Shown here piece by piece: positions 51,601 to 62,675 of a DNA stretch of 64,000 bases. Numbering within the stretch: the first letter of the stretch is position 1; every line of letters starts with the position of its first letter. The notes under the pieces were generated by a model. It worked only from the letters and a program-made list of their open reading frames with translations. It made no database searches and was not told the origin of the DNA. Both the position numbers and the translations under genes were made by a program. This DNA comes from Telopea speciosissima (Eukaryota; Streptophyta; Magnoliopsida; Proteales; Proteaceae), in NCBI RefSeq assembly GCF_018873765.1, contig NC_057925.1, positions 58,974,970 to 59,038,969 of the forward strand, in the 5' to 3' direction.

Positions 51601-53192
51601 GATGAACAAAGTATGATCAACATTCCTTTGCTTATATCCTGCTGAAATCATAGCCTTCTGAAACCTGCCAAACCACGCTCTAGGTGACTGCTTCAAACCA
51701 TAAAGAGCACACTTCAATTTACAGATCTTGCCCCTGGTCCTGTTATCAGAGAAACCTGGTGGAACATCCATGTATACCTCTTCCTCAAGCTCCCCAAGGA
51801 GGAAGGCATTCTTTACATCCAACTGCTGAAGATCCCACCCAAGATTTACCGCACAAGATAATAACACCCTTACAGTGTTTAGTTTCGCCACTGGTGCAAA
51901 AGTCTCCTGATAGTCAACTCCATAAGTTTGAGTGAACCCCTTTGCAACCAGTCGTGCCTTATACCGATCCACTGTCCCATCTGCCTTCTGTTTGACCATA
52001 AAAACCCATTTACATCCAACTGGTTTTACCCCTGGAGGAAGAGCCACAAGATCCCACGTATTATTTTTGTATAGTGCTCTCATTTCTTCCAACATTGCTG
52101 CCTTCCACTTTCCATTTGTAGATACTTCCTGCCAATTTTTAGGAATGGAAACAGGAGGAAGAGAAGATACAAATGCACGAAAAGAAGGAGAAAGAGAACT
52201 ATAAGAAACAAAACGAGATATGGGATGCAGAGTGTAAGTCCTAGTACCTTTGCAATGAGCAATAGGTAGGTCGGAGGAAGAGGGCTTACCAGGAGAGGAA
52301 GGTCCCGTTTGGTAACACTTCCGTTCTGGGAGAATGTTCTTTTTATAGAAGTGCTCTTTTTCAATTCCTTGCTGCAAGAATACTCTCATGGAAGAGAAAC
52401 AGCGTTTGGTAAAACTGTTCCAAAAGTGCTCCATGAACAGAAAAAGAACAGAAACAATGTTTGACAAACATTTTACAAAATCACTTCTTTTGTACAAAAA
52501 AAATTACATAAATGCCATTATGTTCATTCTTAATCCATAATAATTATGATTATATTACTTGGGTTGCTCGAAGCTGTAAAACCACCAACCAACCATCTGT
52601 GCAATGTGTTTGAAACTTGAAACAATGGATTGGGAGCAGTGGAGGAATCATCTTAAAAAAAGAGTACAACCCCACCATTCATTAATTAATGTCGTTCTTC
52701 ACAAGTAGAGGGGCCTACCAACAATATAGCTACCATGAATATTGATGATGATGATGATGAAGTTGGCCCATGTACAATATGGAAGCAGGAAAAGGCCCCA
52801 AATATATTTATTAGACAACCACACACAGGTTTTAGGGGGAATCTGATCATGTGTGGATGAAAAGACAAAAAAAAGGTAATAAAGAGAAAGTCTAATAGTT
52901 CACCTTGTAAGACAGTCCTCTGGATATAACTCACCCTGTCATTCAATTAGTATGAGCATGAAGGATGTTTATTTTCCATGGGAAAATGGATATATATGAT
53001 GGGTCCCATGAAGGATGTTTTCAGTTTTGACTTCAAGAATTAAGACAGAATTATATGGATAATCATCCTATTATAAAATACAGAAAAGAAGAAGAAGAAG
53101 AAAATATGTAGTCTATGTATTGGAGATTGAAAAAAATTACAGAGGATCTCAACCGAACAAAGGGGATTTTTGCAGGTTACCCCTATTGTTCG

Positions 53193-53226
<34 letters not shown>

Positions 53227-56200
53227 AAGGGGATCGTACCTTGTGAATGAATCGATGGAGTTGCAGGGAGAGGGAGACGAGCTCAGCCATGGAGTTGCAG
53301 AGGGTTTCAGTCGTGAGAGAAGGGTATAGCGTGAGAGAGAAGGGTTTTGTGGGTTTTGCGTTTTGCGTGAGAGAAGAGTTTTATCGGGAACACAACTCTA
53401 TTTTTTCCCTTTTTAATCTTTAAGTTGAGCTGAAGAATCGAAGAAGCTTCTAATTGGTATTTCTCAATTCCTGATCTTTTCATGTTTTTTGAGCCGGTTC
53501 AGTCCGTGAGAACACAAGATTGGAGCATGTGTGCCAAACGCATTTCTACTCTATATGCACTTCCGTAGAACAAAAGAACACTAGAAGCACTCTCCAGGAG
53601 TGTTACCAAACGGGACCGAAGAATCTGGATCTTGAGCCAGCAACTGGATGGGTATCGGTGCTACAGTGGATTGAAGCTGGCCCCCTTTTGGTGCTCCCTT
53701 TTTATAGGTGATCATATTGGAATTGTCAATCTTCTTCTGAAACTCACCAATAGTTCTCTGGACAAGAGTCAACTCCCCCTGAATAGGAACATCAGTAACA
53801 CTCTTTGCCATGGTCTCCCCTAGTAAATTACTCCCTTCGGATGAGGGGGGAACAGCCAGAGGAGGCTGGGCAGCAGCCAAGGGAGATTGGGCAACAGTCA
53901 AAGGAGGCTGGGCAGCACCCGTAGGTGGCTGGAAAGCACCCGTAGGGGTTAGAAAAGGAGGAACCTCAAGAGGAGGAACCTAAAAGGACAGCACATCTTC
54001 ACTGGAACTCTCCCCCTGAAGAGGTGGTGAAGAATAATAGGAAACAGTCTCATGAAAAATAACATCCATACTGACCAAAGTACGGCGGGAAGGTAGGTGG
54101 TAGCACTTGTAACCCTTCTGGGTTGGAGAATAATCCAAGAAAATATAACGTAACGCCCTAGGTTCAAGTTTTCCTGGAGATTTTGTATCTCTAACACACA
54201 CAACTAAACACCTTGGGAGTAACAACAAAGGAGGAATTCCCCAGCAAAACGTCAGCTGGACTACAGGAGTCAAGAACCCGGGAAGGTAGCCTATTGATGA
54301 GATAGGCAGCAGTGAGGACAGCATCTCCCCAATACTGAGATGGGACATGTCTAGCAAACATCAAAGCCCTGGCCACCTCTAACAAGTGGCGGTTTTTCCT
54401 TTCTGCCACACCATTCTGGGCAGGGGTATCAACACAACTGGTCTGGTGAACAATACCATGGTTAGCTAGATAGTTTTGAAATTGAGATTCTTTATACTCG
54501 GTTCCATTATCACTTCTCAATATTTTGAGAGTAGCCTGGAACGGAGTTTGGACCATTTTATGAAAATGCCGAAAACACTCAAAAACCTGATTTTTTATGT
54601 GTAAAAGATATACCCATGTGTGCCTAGAGTGACAGTTAATAAAAGAAACAAACCATTGGCAACCAGAAATAGATGTTTTACGACTAGGACCCCAAACATC
54701 ATAATGCACCAATTAAAAACAAGAAGAACTCCTTTTATTTGATAAAGAATAAGTTGATCGTGTCTGTTTGGCCAGAACACAAGCCTCACAAAAAAAGTCA
54801 TTCTTAGTACATGGGGTGACCAGACTAGGAAATAAATGTGTTAAAATTCCTAATGGAGGGTGACCTAATCTACAGTGTCATTGGTAAAGTTCAGAAGAGA
54901 CCAAGGAGTTCTAAGGTAGTGGAGAAGGTAATGGTGGTGGAGAGGGACGACCATCTTCAAGCAGGTATAATCCACCATGTACTTTACCCAATCCAATCGT
55001 CTTCCCAGAGCCCAGATCCTAAAAAACACAATGGGAAGGAAAAAACATTACTTTGCAATTAAGATCACGAGTAATACAACTAGCAGAAAGAAGGTTAGTA
55101 GTAAAATTAGGAATATGTAAAACAGAGGACAAAGGAAGAGAAGAAATACAGTTGATGATTCCGTTTCCAGATATGGAGGAAAGGGAACCATCAGCTACTT
55201 TGACCTTGTCTTTCCCAGAAGTGGGAGAATAACGATGGAACAAGCTAGAGGAATCGATCATGTGATCTATAGCTCCAGAATCTATGATCCAAAGATGGAA
55301 AGCTACAGAAGCACAATGACCACCAAATGGAATACCCGACCGGGCAAAGTGTGAACTCAAGGAGCAAATGTGTTGGGTGTGACGCAGATGTAGTAGAGGC
55401 AAGAAGAATCAAGTCCTTAGCACACGTAGGAATGCCCTGTAGATCATCCCGGGATAGACCAATGTCAGTAGCAGAGGCTGTAGTGTCAGTCTCAGTGTGA
55501 TGAGCCTTGTTCTTTAGCTTTGTCATTGTCTTGGCAGCCCTTTTTGCTTCAAAGTCAGCTGGTTTCCCATGAAGTTTCCAACACTTCTCTTTGGTGTGGT
55601 AAGGTTTGTGACAGCACTCACAAACAACAGTCCCTGTAGTAGAATCACCAAGAGAAGTAGTGCCAACAGCTGCAAGAGTAGCCGGGGCAGCAGCCTTGAG
55701 GGCTGATCTGTCAGTAATAGGTGGGTGCAGCATAGCAGCCCTACGGTTTTCCTCAGAGGACACCAAGGCATAGGATTGTTCAAGTGTGGGAAAAGGCTTA
55801 CGGCCTAATACTTGAACACGAATCTGGTCATACTCCACATTTAAACCAGCCAAAAAATCATACACCCTGATCTTGCCACATGCTTCTTATATGAAGCAAT
55901 GTCAGCAACTGTAGTAGGGTGGAAATCAGAGAAGTTGTCCAATTGATGCCACAGACTGCGTAGAGTAGCATAATATTTGGAAACTGAAAATTCTCCCTAA
56001 GTAGTGTGGAGGACCTTTTGCCTGAATTCATATACTTGGGCATCATTACCAAGCTGCCCGTAAGTTTCCTTGCAAGCAGCCCAAATCTGAGAGGCTGTAT
56101 CAAGGAGAAGAAAATTATGTTGCAGATCTGAAGTCATAGAACCAATCAGGTAGGACATGAGAACACCATTGTTGGCAAGCATCTTTCTTGAGCATGACCG

Positions 56201-59200
56201 TCTCAATTGGTATAACAGTGGTGCCATTAATGTGACCAGTAAGGCCACGGCCAGTAATGGCAAAGGAAGCAGACCGAGACCAAAGCAAGTAATTAGAACC
56301 ATCTACTTTGATTGGATTAGTAGAAAAGGCACGAAACTCTGATTTGCCTTAGCCATCACCAACAGAAGTTATAGTAGAATTAGTTGAGTCACCCATGATC
56401 ATAGAGAAGTTGGTGTGATGAGAAACCCCAGAATCCCTTCAAGGTAAGGGCTGAAATTTGGTGGAGAATCCTCTTATAATATAGGGAGAGATGTCTCAAA
56501 AAACCACCAGCATCTAACAGAGAAAACCTTGAGATCAACTTTTTCAGGGTTTTAAAAAAAACCCTGATTTTTGTGAAATCGATGGAGGGCTGATTGCTGA
56601 CAAAAAAACACCAGATAGAGCTGAAACTTGGATCGAGTATGCTTCTAATAGGACTGAAGTACTCCTCCAAAAACCAGCCCCAATGGAAACCTAAAACTCC
56701 TAGATTGATATTTGTCAGGGTTTTGGACTTTGGAGAAAACCCTGATTTGATGAAAAGAAATCGATCTAGATCTTCAATCTTGTTGGAGATAGAAACTGAG
56801 CCAAAGAAATAAATATTGCCGCAGTTCTTGAGTCTTCAATGAGGTAGATTGGTCCCTTGGCAAGAAGTGGAAGCAATCCAAAAAAACTGAAGAAGCAAAT
56901 ATCACAGGCAGCAAGAGCTTGTCCCTATCGATCAAAAAACTGTATCATAGGATGAGGTAAAAGGGGGGCAGCAACTGGATCTATCGATCACCCCATCAGT
57001 GCTGCCCTAGTGGGAGAATGATGGAGAGAGAAGATCAAAACAAAAGAGGGGGTGGAAAGAAGAGATCGAGATTGAAAGGGAGGAGGGGGTAAATCAAGAA
57101 TGGAAGGAAATTCCCTAATTTTAACACCTGCCCGCTCCCAAGGGGACTTGATACCCTAACCCCTGCCTGCTCTGATACCATGTTGAGAGATTAGAATTAG
57201 GAGTGAATGCTTGGATAATTAATGATCACCCCAAGCTTTTTATTTATATTATTGAAAATAGAGGACAGAATTACAATGCACGACTAAACCCACATAATAG
57301 AAACAAGATTAAAACAGTAAAAAGTCCAGAATACCCCCCACAGTATTCTGGCCAATATAATGCAACAGTTTTTCTTCTCAAATGGGCTTCAATAACTCTC
57401 TCCCATAATTTCATAATAAAGGGGAAAAAAAGGCATACCCAGTGCACGAGGCTCCCGCCACTGAGGGGTCTAGGGAAGGTCATATAATGTAAGCAGCCCT
57501 TACCCCTGCTTTTGCAAAGAGGCTGTTTCCAGACTTGAACCTGTGACCACTTGGTCACAATGGACAACCTTTACCGTAGCACCAAGGCCCACCCTCTATA
57601 ATTTCATAGTATGACCCATTAATTTTATGCCTCTATAATTTCAAACTAAAATCAATATTTGAGCAAAAAAATCAAAGTTTTGATAGACAACTGTTTCTTG
57701 CAAAAATCTGGTTTCGATCCTTGATTGTAGGTTGTTAATCACCAAAAGATGATGAAATCAAAACTAGAGTTGCTTTTGCATGTAGAAACAAGGAAACAAG
57801 ATGGTTTTGCCAAAACAAAATTGATTAGAATGTCTTACAAGAGCTCTTGGTAAGTGTTTTGTAGTCATGGCTCGTGTAATATAGCTTATAAGGGATAAAA
57901 TTATGGTCATCCTCAGCAGAACTGTAATTTTCGGAGTTTCCGAAATTGCATGTCATTGAACTGTTCACAGGAGCTTAAGAGAGGCATTGGTTCTGTGGAA
58001 GAAGCTCATCATTTTGAAGCAGAGAGTTGAACCAAATCACCGGAGCTAACTGGAACAGGGAGGGTCTTGGGGTTCGAAGCCACCGGCACCACCACCACCT
58101 TCAGAGTGGGTTGAGATGAGAGAGAGTTGGGAGAGGAGGAGAAACGTGAAGAGACAAGTGTTGGGTATCGGGAGGGGGGGGCTTTCCATTTTTGTCCCTT
58201 CACTTTCGTTTTTAAACAAAAAAATGCAAATTTAGATTTGTTCTTTTCCGTTCTTTTTATCCAGTTCACTACAAAAGAACAGAAAAATGAACCCGTGTCA
58301 CCAAACACATTTCTGTTCTTTTTTGTTCCAAAAAAACAAAAGAAATACTTAAAAAGAACATTGCCAAACAAACACTAAGCCTCACTTGCAAATTTTAAAG
58401 AAGGAATCCATGGAATTACATTCTTCATATGGCACAACACATGCATGTCCAATCACTGGAGATTTCCTTACACAAACATCATCCCAACCAGATGATCTTA
58501 AACATGAAATGGGAGGACTTGTCTGGATCATCTAGAATATTATTCCTCTCATCAGCTAGCATTAATCACCAGGAGTAGCTAATTCTGACACCATAAATCT
58601 AGAAGGGACCTCTTTAATTGAACAACCAGCATAGGAGTCATCCAGCCCATGGATAAATAAGAAACATGAAATATTATAGTGCAAAAAAAATGATATTCAA
58701 CCAAAATTCAGTAGACAAAGATGGAATGAGCCAGAAATTTCTTTTTCATTGTTTTTTATGCTGGTGATCTTCCCAAACTGGAACACAATCACCATGCAAA
58801 GGAGTGCATTTTGTTTGGGCAGCGGGGGTGGAAGAACAGAAATGTAAAGTAACTGATATTAATCAGAGAAGCTGATGGTTTTACTTCTAGTACTAACATC
58901 TTGTGCAAATAATTGAAGCCAAGACAACCAACATATCAGATGAGTCAGTAGCTAAGAGCAAAGCTGCATTACAGGTATTCCCTTCAGCAATTTTGTGTAT
59001 GCCCTAAGTTATTTTTCAGCCTGGAACCTCCATCTCAGACTAATACCTCTCAGCTCTGTGAATATCTCTCTTCTTTTTATAAGACCATGCGGGGGGGGAG
59101 GGGAAGCAAAATGAAATTTCTGTTTCTTTTTTTCTCTCTTTTGGATTGGCCAAGTGGGAAGGCGGATATGGAACAGGGAAACAAAGAATGGCAGGAGTCT

Positions 59201-61530
59201 TGGCAGTTTTTTTTTAAAGCTATAGGATCAACCAGGGGACTGAACCAGCATCTACCAAAGCTTGATCTAAGGCAGAAGTCTTGGTCATTAACCCAAAAAA
59301 GTTGAAGAGAATTTTCAGAATGTATTGTATTTTCGTTGATTTCAAGCATGTGATTCCAGTTAAAATTTATGACTTCACCTAGGAGTAAAATCCATAACCC
59401 ACTTACCCAGACGATTACCCCGCCCCCTCTTTGTGCTACAAATTTTTTCTCAAAAATTCCAAAGCCTCTGCAATGCTTATGCTCCTTCGCATAAGAGGAC
59501 TCATTGTTCCTGTCGTAATGCATCACGTTTTTACTATGATTTGGGTTTGTTCAATAAAGCCACATTCATGTTTTTCCAAAGAGTCACTTAAACAATGTCC
59601 AGGATCACTGCAGTAGGCTGGTAATGAAGGGTCATTAGTATTTGTTCTTTTATTGTCTGTAGTCCTTCTAGCTTAGAGTGCAGAGGGTTAATTTTGTACT
59701 TTTTATGTTGAACATTCTAACAAGGATTATTGCGGTCTCAAGGGAGAGATTTTCATTTGTTTTGTATCCCTAAAAGAAGTAGATGCTAAAAGAGAGTCCT
59801 GGGTCTTTTATGTCTGGTCTTGTTTTGTAATTAACATTTTTTGGTGTCTTGATCTCCACGTAAGTTCCATTGTTATTTTCAAGTCTCTATCTATTGGTTC
59901 ATTGGGGTGCTACTCCATCTAACTGCCGCTCATGTGGTCTGAGTGAATCTTATTCATTTATTGCTGCTCCTTGTAATTCTGGAAAAGTATAACAATACAA
60001 TCTACAACCTCTAATTTTATTGTTTTCATTAGTTAAATCCTAGATCTTATCATCCCGCATTCAATATTCTATCAGGAAAGGGTCCTGGGTCTTTTGAGCC
60101 TGGCCTAGTTTTGCAATAGATATTTGACTTTTGAAATCCTGATGTCCATATGAATTGAAGAAACTGCATTTCCGTTTTCAGATCACCATCCATCAGTCCA
60201 CCGATTGATGGACCATGTGGTCTGCATCCATCTTACTTCTTTATTTATTAATTTTCTATTTTGATAGATGTCCATCTTTTTTCTTTATTGTTCTTTTAGG
60301 TTCTGAAAGTTTGATTTCACAATCCGCGACCTCCATTTTATTTTATTTTTTAATCAAAGAATCAAGATCTTAAAAGTTCAAATCCTAAACCTTTTCAATG
60401 TCAAAATCTTCAATGGCATTTCCCTGGACCCTCTCCAGATTTTTCTCAAATCTCCCATATTTTCTTCTTTTTCCCCCTATATTTTGGACGTCTGAGTCCC
60501 AAAGAAATGAAAGGGAGGGGGAAGATCATCTTCCTTTTTGAAGTAAAATAATTAGGTAATTTTGTTATAATGCCGGTCATACAGTAGGCATATGGCATAC
60601 CCCCCCCCCCCCCCCAAAAAAAAAACACTCAGTTATTTTACTTTTAGAAATTAAATACATAGAACTCCCTAGATACGATAGTGGAAATTAAATACATAGA
60701 ACTTCCAGTGACAAAAACTATGCAAGTTTGAAAGAATTAAAACAACACATAAAATTATTTAAAAAGAAATACATAATACAACCAAGTCGAGACATTTTCA
60801 GGTAAGAACTCCAAACCCTTTTAAACATCAGCAAAAACTTGGGCATAAAGTTACTTAGAATCCATTCACCAGTAAAAGTTTCCAAGATTTGAAAGGTATT
60901 TAATGAAAAAAGCAATGTTGAACATCATGAGGAACAAAGCATATAACCGCTGTTCACTAAAAGAAAATAATAGAAATTCTAACCTTTGTTTGATGTCGTT
61001 CTTCTTGCCGACTCCTTTTTTCCCGGACCGAAGGCCTGGGAGAACGAGATCTTTTCACACGACCAGACTTTTGATGAATTTTCTCCTCTAGATGGAAACT
61101 TTCAATCTCAGAGCTTCGAAGAGGAGGAGGTTCATCCACATCCCTCACCAGTCCTTTCCATTCCCTATTCCGCCGGCTTCTAGACTCCATAGTATATTTT
61201 TCTCTTCCATATTCAGAATCCAACTGCTGAGAATCATTTCTCGCCACATCTTCCCCAAATATTGGTTTTGCTTTGACAATTTCATCTTGATTACATAATG
61301 AAGGTTGAGCATACAAATGCAAATTTGAAGAGAGATGGTCCCAAAGCCTGCAAAGAGATAGCACAGCAGGTGATGACAACTTATAGCTAGCAATAGTTTT
61401 ATGAGCTGAATGTAGTGAAGTGAAATTACCATGAAACAAAAGAATCGGTGTCATCCCCCAAAAATACATTCAGCTCATTCTGTGCCTCATCCTTGCGCTT
61501 GCCATTCCTCAGTAAGACGATGACATATTC
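45626..61530 (-). CDS. Nuclear RNA-binding protein with PWI/Nab2-like N-domain and C-terminal RRM (5' partial)
   Basis: Exons (minus): 61530-61430, 61347-60984, 48024-47161, 46982-46925, 46690-46644, 46549-46443, 46357-46270 and 45958-45626. All are GT-AG in one frame, giving 653 aa. The first visible exon (EYVIVLLRNGKRKDEAQNEL, then NVFLGDDTDSF and SWLWDHL) is the middle of a Nab2/ZC3H14-type PWI-like fold; its beginning must lie past 64000. Exon 2 is basic and Arg/Ser-rich (KRSRSPRPSVREKRSRQEER), nuclear-speckle-like. The 864-bp exon has the conserved DAPRRLLQFAVREAVGTLRP. The RRM spans four small exons: RNP2 is IFVSNV, RNP1 is GSAYVEF, with GEVLKVVIVTD between. A Gly-poor basic tail ends PEGNSAPAPA. 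A role in poly(A) RNA processing or export is inferred from Nab2 relatives; it resembles Arabidopsis At3g12640-type proteins from memory. Intron 2 is about 12.96 kb and full of transposons; an extra small exon inside it cannot be excluded. Confidence 0.88.
48025..49112. other. Intron 2 sequence between exon 3 and the RTE element
   Basis: AT-rich. 48345-48490 has a TTTGGCAACGTTTCTGTTCC phrase similar to DNA-transposon-like sequence at 58260-58375. 48720-48900 is TATCGTATCGG-type repeat. No exon signals were found. Confidence 0.45.
50416..50607 (-). repeat. 3' LTR of the copia element
   Basis: 192 bp. Begins (minus) TGTTGGATTATATGGGCC and ends TAATTCTAATCTCTCAACA. Matches 57181-57367. Confidence 0.9.
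50608..50620 (-). other. Polypurine tract of the copia element
   Basis: TTGAGGGGGAG on the minus strand, immediately upstream of the 3' LTR and just after the pol stop codon. Confidence 0.8.
50615..52300 (-). pseudogene. Copia reverse transcriptase and RNase H remnant
   Basis: The RT part is open from 52300 to 51208: WQEVSTNGKWKAAMLEEMRA, GCKWVFMVKQKADG, YKARLVAKGFTQ, QLDVKNAFLLGELEEEVYM and the catalytic YVDDIVVTG. Continuity then breaks around 51190-51100. RNase H wording resumes in other frames: SVQWHEESVNF (50945), then CDNKAAISIAHNPVQYDRTK and KHVEVDRHFIKEKL, ending GMHDIYAPT at 50618. Frame breaks make the polyprotein non-functional, although the RT core itself is well preserved. Confidence 0.9.
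52301..53617. mobile_element. DNA transposon (1.3 kb, non-autonomous) inside copia pol
   Basis: Perfect 19-bp terminal inverted repeats GGTCCCGTTTGGTAACACT at 52301 and 53617, flanked by GAA on both sides (52298-52300 and 53618-53620). Copia coding stops at 52300 and resumes after 53620, confirming the borders. The GGNCCCGTTTGG end is like PIF/Harbinger elements, but their usual duplication is TTA/TAA, so the superfamily is unsettled. The interior has a (CA)n run at 53195-53222, a GATGAT microsatellite at 52744 and no transposase ORF. Confidence 0.8.
53621..55402 (-). pseudogene. Copia protease and integrase remnant
   Basis: Protease: HLWIIDSGAIDHMID (Asp-Ser-Gly active site) at about 55300-55255. 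GAG-preintegrase wording is damaged at 54720-55020. Integrase: VHYDVWG, ILRSDNGTEY and PAQNGVAERKNRHLLE, giving the D,D,35E triad, in 54191-54712. The frame then shifts near 54190, where CVCVRDTKSPGKLEPRALRY continues in another frame. The Pro/Ala-rich stretch 53621-53900 links integrase to RT. Confidence 0.85.
55245..56396 (-). pseudogene. Copia gag remnant
   Basis: Starts at an ATG at 56396 (GDSTNSTITSVGDG then a stop). It continues in changing frames through NYLLWSRSASFAI, the UBN2-type segment IGSMTSDLQHNFLLLDTASQ and IWAACKETYGQLGN, then LAGLNVEYDQIRVQVLGRKP. A zinc knuckle CECCHKPYHTKEKC (CX2CX4HX4C) follows at about 55630-55590. Multiple frame changes. Confidence 0.85.
57169..57180 (-). 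other. Primer-binding site of the copia element
   Basis: TGGTATCAGAGC on the minus strand directly follows the 5' LTR and is complementary to the 3' end of initiator tRNA-Met. Confidence 0.9.
57181..57367 (-). repeat. 5' LTR of the copia element
   Basis: 187 bp, near-identical to 50416-50607 apart from an internal deletion of about 9 bp and a 3-bp insertion. Confidence 0.9.
57416..57597 (-). mobile_element. Au-type SINE inserted in the RTE element
   Basis: The best Au copy here. On the minus strand: GGGCCTTGGTGCTACGGTAA (head, A box), GGTCACAGGTTCAAGTCTGG (B box), AAGGGCTGCTTACATTAT, CGGGAGCCTCGTGCACTGGG, then a short T-rich end. ATAATTTCATA occurs on both sides (57405-57415 and 57598-57608). 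RTE coding continues on either side of it. Confidence 0.88.
57646..60983. other. Remainder of the giant intron
   Basis: No exon-like or coding sequence that I trust. 58009-58371 (minus) is an open stretch of 120 codons whose upstream half is low-complexity; the 3' half (LKVVVVPVASNPKTLPVPVS) looks gene-like but has no recognised family. The sequence 58260-58378 has TTTGGTGACACGGGTTC-type DNA-transposon wording. 60601-60625 is a C run followed by an A run. Exon 2 of the gene starts at 60984. Confidence 0.5.
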
Positions 61531-61640
61531 CTGCAAATGCAAATTGAGAAATTGATATAATAATAATGCTAAATGTTCCACTATTTTCTTTGAAAATCAG
61601 CTTTTCAATCTTCTTATAAACATATGTAACAGACTCTCTT

Positions 61641-61859
61641 GGCGATCAATTGCTGAATACCAACATCTTCATCCCTCTTTGGTGAAAACATGACACCGAT
61701 GGGCATAGGATTTAGTTAACCATCCCAGCAACTTGAGGCAACTTGCCTGTTTTAGACTTCAGAATGCAAGTAGGGTTCAATTCAGTAAAAACATGCATCA
61801 TAGTAAAGTACAGAGTTCAGGTTGGGGAGTTGGCGATCAATTGCTGAATACCAACATCG
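61641..61859 (+). repeat. Exact ~28-bp direct repeat, 191 bp apart
   Basis: The string starting TGGCGATCAATTGCTGAATA and ending CCAACATC occurs at 61640-61667 and 61831-61858. The second copy abuts the RTE remnant. It may be a long target duplication or a local tandem duplication. Confidence 0.8.
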
Positions 61860-61861
61860 CT

Positions 61862-62637
61862 AAGAAAACTTGTTTTAAGACATGGCAAAGGTCTAAAGAG
61901 GTAGAGGATCTAAAAAGATACAAACTCTCTAGAAACTAAGCTAAGAAGATTGTGGGGAAAGCAAGGCATAGTTGTCACGGCGTCTAGGCGACTAAGCGAC
62001 CAAGGCACCTGGATGCCTTGACAACTATTTAGCAAGGGCGAAGAAATATAAAGATCTCTATAATAATCTGAATTCAAAGGATGGGGAAAAAACTATATAT
62101 AAAAAAGCTAAAACGAGAGAAAAGAAGACCAAAGATTGTTGGTGGAGAGGTGCGTCCAGAGTTTTGTGCGATCGGCATATTCCTTTAAAGCTTAAAGGAA
62201 AATTTTATAGGACTGTCATTAAACCAGCCATGATGTATGGTGCGGAATGTTGGACTGTTAAGAAGTGCCATATAAATAAACTACACATAGCGGAGATGAG
62301 GATGCTAAAATGGATAAGTGGGAAACTAGGATGGATAAACGAATGACCATATTAGAGCTGGGTTGGGAGTAGCTCGGATCCATGATAAACTTAGACAGAG
62401 TCGTTTGAGGTGGCATGTCCATGTTCAACTAAGGCCTCTGGATGCCCCCGTACGAAGGAGTGACTTGATTTAAATTGAGGGAACCAAAAGAGCCAGAGGT
62501 AGATATAAAATAACCATAGGAGAAGTGGTGAGAAAAGACATGCTTAGCTTAAGCCTTGTACCATGTATGACTTCAAATAGAGCTGATTGGAGAGCAAGGA
62601 GGATCCATGTGGCTGACCCTATTTAGTTGGGCTATGA

Positions 62638-62670
<33 letters not shown>
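61862..62670 (+). mobile_element. RTE LINE remnant with large internal deletion
   Basis: Plus strand: KTWQRSKEVEDLKRYK and LNSKDGEKTIYKKAKTREKK are from the region between endonuclease and RT. Reading then jumps to VLCDRHIPLKLKGKFYRTVI, MMYGAECWTVKK and EMRMLKWISGK near the C-terminus, so the RT core has been deleted. It ends in (GTT)n at 62636-62670. Confidence 0.8.
61968..62030. mobile_element. 63-bp MITE inside the RTE remnant
   Basis: ATAGTTGTCACGGCGTCTAGG pairs with the complement of CCTGGATGCCTTGACAACTAT. AGCAAGGC and AGCAAGGG flank it (61960-61967 and 62031-62038), an 8-bp target duplication with one change, as in hAT elements. RTE reading is interrupted exactly there. Confidence 0.7.
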
Positions 62671-62671
<1 letters not shown>

Positions 62672-62675
62672 ATGC

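Larger units (their letters stand above)
50416..57367 (-). mobile_element. Ty1/copia LTR retrotransposon (6.95 kb)
   Basis: Short LTRs at 50416-50607 (3' LTR) and 57181-57367 (5' LTR) have TGTTG...CAACA ends. Target duplications are GTTTC (50411-50415) and GTTTT (57368-57372). Domain order on the minus strand is gag, protease, integrase, RT, RNase H, which is the copia order. The primer-binding site and polypurine tract directly border the LTRs. The LTRs differ by about ten substitutions and two indels, so the insertion is old. Gag and pol are broken by stops and frameshifts, and a DNA transposon (52301-53617) splits pol. It sits in the same orientation as the host gene intron. Confidence 0.93.
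49113..57645 (-). mobile_element. RTE-clade LINE, interrupted by copia and an Au SINE
   Basis: The minus strand holds pieces of a plant RTE reverse transcriptase, in order: NYRGIKLMGHTMKL (57645-57598), WERVIEAHLRRK (57404-57368), then after the copia QFGFMPGRSTMEAIYLL (50410-50330), IGLHQGSTL and MLFANDIVLL (49818-50222), LKGKFYRTVIRPA (about 49670). It ends with the terminal (GTT)n, seen as (CAA)n at 49114-49130. A second terminal phrase at 49230-49260 suggests two overlapping 3' ends. The catalytic motif is FAND instead of FADD, and stops are present, so it is dead. 5' truncated near 57645. Confidence 0.8.

Noticed and set aside
58009..58371. 120-codon minus-strand ORF in the giant intron
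   Set aside because: Half is low-complexity Phe/Lys/Asn sequence overlapping transposon-like wording; no family, no promoter. Kept only as a remark.
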